Below the pieces are notes generated by a model. The model was not told the origin of the DNA. It worked only from the letters and a program-made list of their open reading frames with translations, and did no database searches. A stretch of 64,000 nucleotides of DNA from DASUPK01 sp963743575 (GTDB lineage Bacteria; Actinomycetota; Thermoleophilia; Solirubrobacterales; 70-9). The stretch lies in assembly GCA_963743575.1 (NCBI GenBank), contig CAVUQC010000007.1, forward strand, positions 1,302,001 to 1,366,000. The letters are read 5' to 3'. A program made the position numbers and the translations under genes. Position 1 is the first letter of the stretch. Every line of letters starts with the position of its first letter. Of the stretch, positions 59,387 to 64,000 are shown in pieces.

Positions 59387-60718
59387 TCAGCGCCGCTTCT
59401 TGTGCTTCTTGCACTTGGCCTTCTTGGCCGCGCCCGCCGAACGGTGCTTCTTCTTTTTCTTCTTCTTGTGCTTCTTGCACTTCGCCTTCTTCGTCGGAGT
59501 CGGCGTCGGCTGCGGATTGCTGGGCGGCGTGGTCCCCGTTGGGGCCGGGCAATCGATCGGCCAGGTCAGCGGATTCTTGCCGTCGGGCGCGCTGATCCCC
59601 TGAGAGTCCAGCCAGGCCCGCAGGTGGCTGGGCTGTGAGGTCATCACGCCGTCGGCGCCCGAGTCGTAGAAGCGCTGGTAGGCCGCGTCGGTCTCGTCCT
59701 GCTCTCCGTTCGTCCAGATGTGCACGGCGTAGCCCAGGCAGTGGGCCTGGTCGTGTTGCAGCAGGTACTCGGGAACCTGGATGCCCACCTGGTCGGGCGG
59801 GACCTGGAAGGCGGCGACGTCGGGATTCGGGATCGTGCCGGCCAGAGCGAACGCGGTCGTCCCCTGGGTCGCCCCCGCCAGCGCGACCTTGGGTGTGTCG
59901 TCCATCTCGTGGAAGCGGGCCAGGAGCTCGTCGCTGAACGAGACGACGATGACGTTGTCGCGGACCGATTGGGGCTCGCTGTTCAGGAGGTCGGCGAGTG
60001 CATCGGCGACCGGGAGCGAGGCGTCCGGATCGTCGCAGTACTGAAGCCCGTTGTCCGTCTGACAGCCGCCGTTCGAGGACGGGGCTGTGGTCGTCTTCTG
60101 CATCTTGATCTCGACGTTGATCGGGACGTTCGGGAAGGTCTCCAGCACCTGCTTCAGCGTCGGGATCTCGAAGTCGGTCTTGCTGTAGCCGGTCGGCGGA
60201 GTCACGGCGCCGGTTTGCATGCCGCGGTAGGGGTAGGCGGAGTCGGCCAGGGAGTAGTCGTGCGCGTAGGTGCCGGGCCTGAACCAGTACCCCGCATCCA
60301 GGGCCTGGAGCTGGTCGACGGTCATCTGGTTGACCTGCGACCCCGGTCGATGCTGGATGTCCGCCGGCCCGGGGCAGAGGGTGTCGGTGCAGGCGATGCG
60401 CGTCCAGGTGTCGTCGTGGATCACCATCAGGCGATCGCTGGGCGGCAGCGGATTCGCCGGGTCGTTTGCAGCCATGTTGATGTCGAGCTCGAGCGAGTCG
60501 GCGCCTCGGTCCTGGAGCGCCGACTTGAGCGCATACATCGTGTTCGAGGGGGCCTCGTCCTCGCCGCCCTGATGGGCCATCACGAGGAAGCGCTTCTGGA
60601 GCCACGGGTTCGGATCGGGCGAGACCGCCGCGGCGGCGGTCGCGAAGACGAGTCCCGAGATCGCCATGATCGCCACAGCGACGGTGACCGCGCCGAATCG
60701 AGTCCTGCTGACCAGCAT
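59387..60718 (-). CDS. Secreted glycerophosphodiester phosphodiesterase with Lys/Cys/His tail
   Basis: Encodes 443 residues from ATG 60718 (GAGAGGAG upstream). Signal peptide (AVTVAVAIMAISGLVFATAA), then a GDPD barrel with MAHQGGEDEAPSNTMYAL (catalytic His), LELDINM (metal Glu, Asp), VIHDDTW (second His), INVEIKM and a late VHIWTNGE. A Pro/Thr linker ends in a basic tail with two KCKKHKK units, like that at the end of the CSLREA protein. It cleaves glycerophosphodiesters outside the cell, possibly for phosphate or glycerol. Confidence 0.88.
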   Translation of the reverse strand: MLVSRTRFGAVTVAVAIMAISGLVFATAAAAVSPDPNPWLQKRFLVMAHQGGEDEAPSNTMYALKSALQDRGADSLELDINMAANDPANPLPPSDRLMVIHDDTWTRIACTDTLCPGPADIQHRPGSQVNQMTVDQLQALDAGYWFRPGTYAHDYSLADSAYPYRGMQTGAVTPPTGYSKTDFEIPTLKQVLETFPNVPINVEIKMQKTTTAPSSNGGCQTDNGLQYCDDPDASLPVADALADLLNSEPQSVRDNVIVVSFSDELLARFHEMDDTPKVALAGATQGTTAFALAGTIPNPDVAAFQVPPDQVGIQVPEYLLQHDQAHCLGYAVHIWTNGEQDETDAAYQRFYDSGADGVMTSQPSHLRAWLDSQGISAPDGKNPLTWPIDCPAPTGTTPPSNPQPTPTPTKKAKCKKHKKKKKKKHRSAGAAKKAKCKKHKKRR

Positions 60719-60826
60719 CCTGGCTCCTCTCATTCCCTCGCCGCCATCGTGGCAGCCGGCGCCTGACAGGCTCGAAGACTATCCATCGAAATCGCGGCTG
60801 TGGGTGCCGGATAGAGTGGCCCGGCG

Positions 60827-61741
60827 ATGAAGTGGAAGCCGGGCCAGAGGAGTGGCAACATCGAGGACCGGCGGGGGGAGGGGGGAGGCCTCGGTGGGGG
60901 GCTCGGCGGAGGCGGCGGATTCCCGATCCCGATGGGCCGCATGGGCGGCGGCGGAATCGTCGGCGTGATCATCGTCATCGTCATCTACCTGCTCGCCGGT
61001 AAGGGGGGCGGCGGCGGGGGATTCGACGTGCCCGGCCCGAGCAGCGCCTTCCCCCAGGTCCCCCAGACGGGAACCGGCCAGGACTCGGTGCCGCAGAGCC
61101 CGAACGAGGACAAGGAGGTTCAGTTCGTCTCCTTCGTCCTCGACGATGCCCAGACCTTCTGGAAGCAGCAGTTCGCCGCCGCGGGCAAGCCGTACAAGGA
61201 TGCAAAGCTCGTCCTCTTCCGCAACCAGGTCAACTCGGGCTGCGGGCTCGCGAGCTCGGCGACGGGGCCCTTCTATTGCCCGCTCGACCAGAAGGTCTAC
61301 ATCGACCTCGGCTTCTTCGACGAGCTCAACCGGCGCTTCAAGGCTCCAGGCGACTTCGCGCAGGCGTACGTCCTCGCGCACGAGATCGGCCACCACGTGC
61401 AGCAGGAGCTCGGCATCGAGCAGAAGGTCCGCCAGCAGAGTCAGCAGAACCCGGGCGACGCGAACGCCCTGTCCGTGCGGCTGGAGCTCCAGGCCGACTG
61501 CTTCGCCGGCGTCTGGGCTCGCTCCACCTATGATCGCGGCATCCTCGAGAGCGGGGACCTGCAGGAGGGACTGACCGCCGCCGCGGCCGTTGGTGACGAT
61601 CGGATCCAGCAGCAGGCCCAGGGCCGGATCGATCCCGAGTCCTTCACCCACGGCACCTCGGCCCAGCGCGACCATTGGCTGCAGACGGGCTTCGACTCGG
61701 GCAACCTGAACGCCTGCGACACGTTCTCGGGCGACATCTAA
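60827..61741 (+). CDS. YpfJ-family neutral zinc metallopeptidase
   Basis: Encodes 304 residues. A glycine-rich N-terminus with one membrane helix (GGIVGVIIVIVIYLLAG) anchors a catalytic domain outside. Zinc site AHEIGHHVQQELGI (HExxH) with the third ligand Glu in RLELQADCFAGVW. Two Cys pairs (SGCGLA, FYCPL) suggest a disulfide. Role unknown. A TAGAGT box at 60812 lies 9 nt before the ATG. Confidence 0.9.
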   Translation: MKWKPGQRSGNIEDRRGEGGGLGGGLGGGGGFPIPMGRMGGGGIVGVIIVIVIYLLAGKGGGGGGFDVPGPSSAFPQVPQTGTGQDSVPQSPNEDKEVQFVSFVLDDAQTFWKQQFAAAGKPYKDAKLVLFRNQVNSGCGLASSATGPFYCPLDQKVYIDLGFFDELNRRFKAPGDFAQAYVLAHEIGHHVQQELGIEQKVRQQSQQNPGDANALSVRLELQADCFAGVWARSTYDRGILESGDLQEGLTAAAAVGDDRIQQQAQGRIDPESFTHGTSAQRDHWLQTGFDSGNLNACDTFSGDI

Positions 61742-61744
61742 CCC

Positions 61745-61792
61745 GGGGTCAGGTCTTGCATACGACAATGTGGCAATGCAAGACCTGACCCC
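61745..61792. repeat. REP-like palindrome
   Basis: A 17-bp arm (61745-61761, GGGGTCAGGTCTTGCAT) and its exact complement (61776-61792) flank a 14-nt loop. Palindromes with this very arm are widespread as small repeats in bacterial genomes and are spread by REP-associated transposases; no such transposase is in the window. Confidence 0.7.
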
Positions 61793-61838
61793 GAAGGAGC
61801 CGACAATGTGGCAATGCAAGACCTGACCCCGAAGGAGC
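61763..61838 (+). repeat. 38-bp perfect tandem duplication
   Basis: 61763-61800 and 61801-61838 are identical 38-mers, each starting CGACAATGTGG and ending GAAGGAGC. They cover the right half of the palindrome. The second copy places GAAGGAG 7 nt before ATG 61843, giving the next gene its ribosome site. Confidence 0.85.
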
Positions 61839-61842
61839 GTGG

Positions 61843-63243
61843 ATGACGGACCTATTCGATTTCTATCCCTACGCCGACCGCTACGCGATCAGCCGCGAGA
61901 TTCCCGAGAGGGGGCGCTCGCGCGAGGAGATTCTCGGCGAGATGCGCGAGATGGCGAGCGAGGAGGACAGGGCGTGGGAGGACGGCAAGTGCTCCGGGAC
62001 CATGTACTGCGGCGACCGCGACCACTACGGCTTCCTCAAGGAGGCCTTCGGGCTCTTTGCCCACCAGAACGCGCTCCAGCGGGACATGTGCCCGAGCGCC
62101 ACCCGGTTTGAGGGCGAGATCATTGCGATGGCGCTCGACCTGATGCATGCCGGCGAGCTGAACGGCGCCGAGCCCGCGGGGATGGTCACCTCGGGGGGCA
62201 GCGCCAGCATCGCCCAAGCAGTGCTCGCCTACCGGGAGCAGGGCCGCGAGGCGCGCGGCATCGCCAAGCCCAACCTGGTGAAGCCGGAGACGGCGCACCC
62301 GGCCTTCGACAAGGCATGCCACCTCTTCGGCGTCGAGGTGCGCCGGGCCGAGATCGACCCGGAGACGACATTGGTGCGGCCGCGGACCGTCGCGGAGCTG
62401 ATCGACGATCAGACAGTCGCGATCGTCGGCTCGGCCGGCAACTACGGCTACGGCACGGTCGACCCGATCGCAGAGCTGGGTGAGCTCGCGATCGAGCGTG
62501 GGGTGGGGCTGCACATCGACGGCTGCCTCGGCGGCTACCTGCTGCCGTTCGGCGAGCAGCTCGGCCTGCCGATTCCGCCGTTCGACTTCCGGGTGCCGGG
62601 CGTCACGACGATCTCCGCCGACACGCACAAGTACGGCTACGGCCTGAAGGGCACCTCGACGCTGCTCTTCCGCGACCGCGAGCTGCGCAACCGCTGCTAC
62701 TTCTTCATGCCGGACTGGAGCGGGGGCAAGTACTTCTCGCCAGGCATCGAGGGCTCGCGCTCCGATGGCCTGCTGGCCGCGACCTGGGCGTCGCTGGTCT
62801 CGATTGGGCGGAAGGGATACCGCACCTACGCGAAGCGGATCTTCGACACCGCGGCCACGATGCAGGATGCCGTCCGCTCGCACCCCGAGCTGCGCATCAT
62901 GGGCGAGCCGACCTTCCTCTTCGCCTTCACCTCGGACAAGTTCGACATCTACCACGTCAACGACGAGATGAAGAGGCGCGGCTGGCGCCTCAACGGCCTG
63001 CAGTACCCGAACGCGCTCCACATGGCGGTGACGCGGCCGCAGACGCAGGCGGGGGTCACGGAGGCGTTCGCCTCGGACCTCGACACCGCGGTCGCCTACG
63101 CCCGCGAGCAGGGCGATCAGCCGGCGGAGTCGAGCGCGATATATGGCGGAGTTCCCGGCGGTCTCAACGCAGACGCCGAGCAGATGATCCGTGGCGTGAT
63201 GACCCAGCTGATGGACTCGCAGCAGGCAGTTCCGGCCGCGTGA
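61843..63243 (+). CDS. PLP-dependent lyase/decarboxylase, sphingosine-1-phosphate-lyase-like
   Basis: Encodes 466 residues of the group II decarboxylase fold. MVTSGGSASIAQAVLAYREQ (phosphate-binding), HIDGCLGGYLLPF (PLP Asp), and SADTHKYGYGLKGTS (PLP Lys) are intact. SADTHKYG and the whole layout match the sphingosine-1-phosphate lyase/DPL1 group rather than glutamate decarboxylase. No membrane anchor. Substrate in a bacterium is uncertain. Start ATG 61843; ribosome site lies in the tandem repeat. Overlaps the kinase gene by GTGA. Confidence 0.85.
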   Translation: MTDLFDFYPYADRYAISREIPERGRSREEILGEMREMASEEDRAWEDGKCSGTMYCGDRDHYGFLKEAFGLFAHQNALQRDMCPSATRFEGEIIAMALDLMHAGELNGAEPAGMVTSGGSASIAQAVLAYREQGREARGIAKPNLVKPETAHPAFDKACHLFGVEVRRAEIDPETTLVRPRTVAELIDDQTVAIVGSAGNYGYGTVDPIAELGELAIERGVGLHIDGCLGGYLLPFGEQLGLPIPPFDFRVPGVTTISADTHKYGYGLKGTSTLLFRDRELRNRCYFFMPDWSGGKYFSPGIEGSRSDGLLAATWASLVSIGRKGYRTYAKRIFDTAATMQDAVRSHPELRIMGEPTFLFAFTSDKFDIYHVNDEMKRRGWRLNGLQYPNALHMAVTRPQTQAGVTEAFASDLDTAVAYAREQGDQPAESSAIYGGVPGGLNADAEQMIRGVMTQLMDSQQAVPAA

Positions 63244-64000
63244 GCGGCGACGAGCGGTTCGTCCTCGCGATCGACCTCGGCAGCGGGGCGCTCAAGGTGG
63301 GGGCGGTGTCGCTGACGGGCGAGATTGCGGCGGTCCGCCAGCGCGACTACGAGACCGAGCGGTCGCCGGGCGGTGGGGCCGTCCAGGACGCCGCGGATTG
63401 GTGGGAGATGGTCCGCGAGCTGTCCCGATCGGTCCTCGAGGGAATTCCGCCAGAGCGCATCGTCGCCGTCTCCTGCACCGGGCAGTGGGCCAGCACCGTC
63501 CCGGTGGACGAGTCGGGCGAGCCCGTGGGCCCCTGCCTGATGTGGCTCGACACCCGAGGCGGGCGCCGAACCCGCGAAGCGATCGGCGGCCCGCTGATGG
63601 GCTACTCGCCGCGCGCGCTGGCGACCTGGGTCCGTAGGACGGGAGGGGTTCCCTCCCCGTTCGGCGGCGATCCGGTCGGCCACATGCTGCGCTTCGAGCA
63701 CGACGAGCCCGAGATCGCCGCGGCCGCCCGCTGGTACCTCGAGCCTGTCGACTATCTGAGCATGCGTTTCACGGGTCGCGCCGCGGCCACGCACGCCTCC
63801 ATGAGTGCGGCCTGGCTCACCGACAACCGGCACCTCGACCGGCTCGAGTACGACCCGGTCCTCGTCGGGAGGCTCGGGCTGAACGCCGCCAAGCTGCCGC
63901 CCCTCGTGGAGACGGGCTCCCTGATCGGAACGGTCCGATCGGAGGTCGCCTCCGATCTGGGGATCAGCCCCCAGGCGAGGGTCGTCACCGGGACCCCCGA
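63240..64000 (+). CDS. FGGY-family sugar kinase, xylulokinase-like (3' truncated)
   Basis: Starts at GTG 63240 inside the previous stop and is open to the window end (253 residues seen). FVLAIDLGSGALKVGAV is the first ATPase motif; GQWASTVPVDESGEPVGPCLMWLDTRG follows the FGGY layout with the catalytic Asp in WLDTRG (shown by its end). ATHASMSAAWL continues it. FGGY kinases phosphorylate sugars such as xylulose, glycerol or gluconate. The coupling to a PLP lyase is unusual. The C-terminal half is outside the window. Confidence 0.85.
   Translation, partial: MSGDERFVLAIDLGSGALKVGAVSLTGEIAAVRQRDYETERSPGGGAVQDAADWWEMVRELSRSVLEGIPPERIVAVSCTGQWASTVPVDESGEPVGPCLMWLDTRGGRRTREAIGGPLMGYSPRALATWVRRTGGVPSPFGGDPVGHMLRFEHDEPEIAAAARWYLEPVDYLSMRFTGRAAATHASMSAAWLTDNRHLDRLEYDPVLVGRLGLNAAKLPPLVETGSLIGTVRSEVASDLGISPQARVVTGTP

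Noticed and set aside
61745..61838. Ends of an insertion sequence
   Set aside because: No transposase or target-site duplication; the palindrome plus tandem copy fits a REP-type repeat better.

Overview
The window is 64 kb of very GC-rich, gene-dense bacterial DNA. I read it as chromosomal DNA of a high-GC actinobacterium, most likely of the Thermoleophilia/Solirubrobacterales kind. The basis is the codon use, actinobacterial-type short Gnd and long Tal, many leaderless starts with a TANNNT box 6-8 nt upstream, RTX and CSLREA exported proteins, and PspC-LiaS-LiaR signalling. No rRNA, intact tRNA, transposase, CRISPR array or prophage gene is visible. The organism is an inference; no marker gene is present.

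Region 1 (1-6.6 kb): the tail of a secreted beta-propeller/RTX protein, then a stretch broken up by four copies of a tRNA 3'-end sequence (near 1199, 1444, 2736 and 6248). Between the copies lie an APC-like transporter and a CitE-type lyase / double hot-dog hydratase / class III CoA-transferase trio. The trio resembles the C4/C5 acyl-CoA module (methylmalyl-, mesaconyl- or citramalyl-CoA) of the 3-hydroxypropionate bicycle, methylaspartate cycle or itaconate breakdown.

Region 2 (6.6-15.3 kb): a heme-copper oxidase cluster: degenerate CuA-like protein, CoxB, CoxA, CoxC, CtaG, two small membrane proteins, two SCO-type copper chaperones, a TlpA-like thioredoxin and a half-CtaA/CtaB fusion. CoxA keeps every metal ligand but lacks the usual D-channel Asp and K-channel Lys.

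Region 3 (15.3-28.7 kb): mixed housekeeping and accessory genes: TetR/MBL pair, PH-like protein, 5'-3' exonuclease, PAP2 phosphatase with an apparent frameshift, QsdR-like TetR with P450, NTF2-like, carboxymuconolactone-decarboxylase-like and SRPBCC proteins, GDSL lipase, lipoprotein, RDD protein, cupin, SDR and cyclophilin.

Region 4 (28.7-45.8 kb): pentose-phosphate genes zwf, gnd, pgl, then rpiA, tkt, tal, pgi and a HAD phosphatase. Stress and redox genes sit between them: OsmC, DUF899, ArsR-SRPBCC-DUF2182, a broken MerR gene behind an intact MerR-type promoter, an aldo-keto reductase and an SDR.

Region 5 (45.8-59.4 kb): a PspC/LiaF-like - histidine kinase - response regulator operon, then a tightly packed sugar/respiration run: a second Zwf whose substrate-binding Lys is Leu, a GH15 enzyme, a GMC oxidoreductase with four clustered Cys, NDH-2, a mutarotase, a cyclase-family enzyme, and cydAB. 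NDH-2 plus cytochrome bd would give a short non-pumping NADH-to-oxygen chain next to the sugar enzymes.

Region 6 (59.4-64 kb): a secreted glycerophosphodiester phosphodiesterase with a Lys/Cys/His tail like that of the CSLREA protein at 41-43 kb, a zinc metallopeptidase, a palindromic repeat with a 38-bp tandem duplication, a sphingosine-phosphate-lyase-like PLP enzyme, and the start of an FGGY sugar kinase cut by the window edge.
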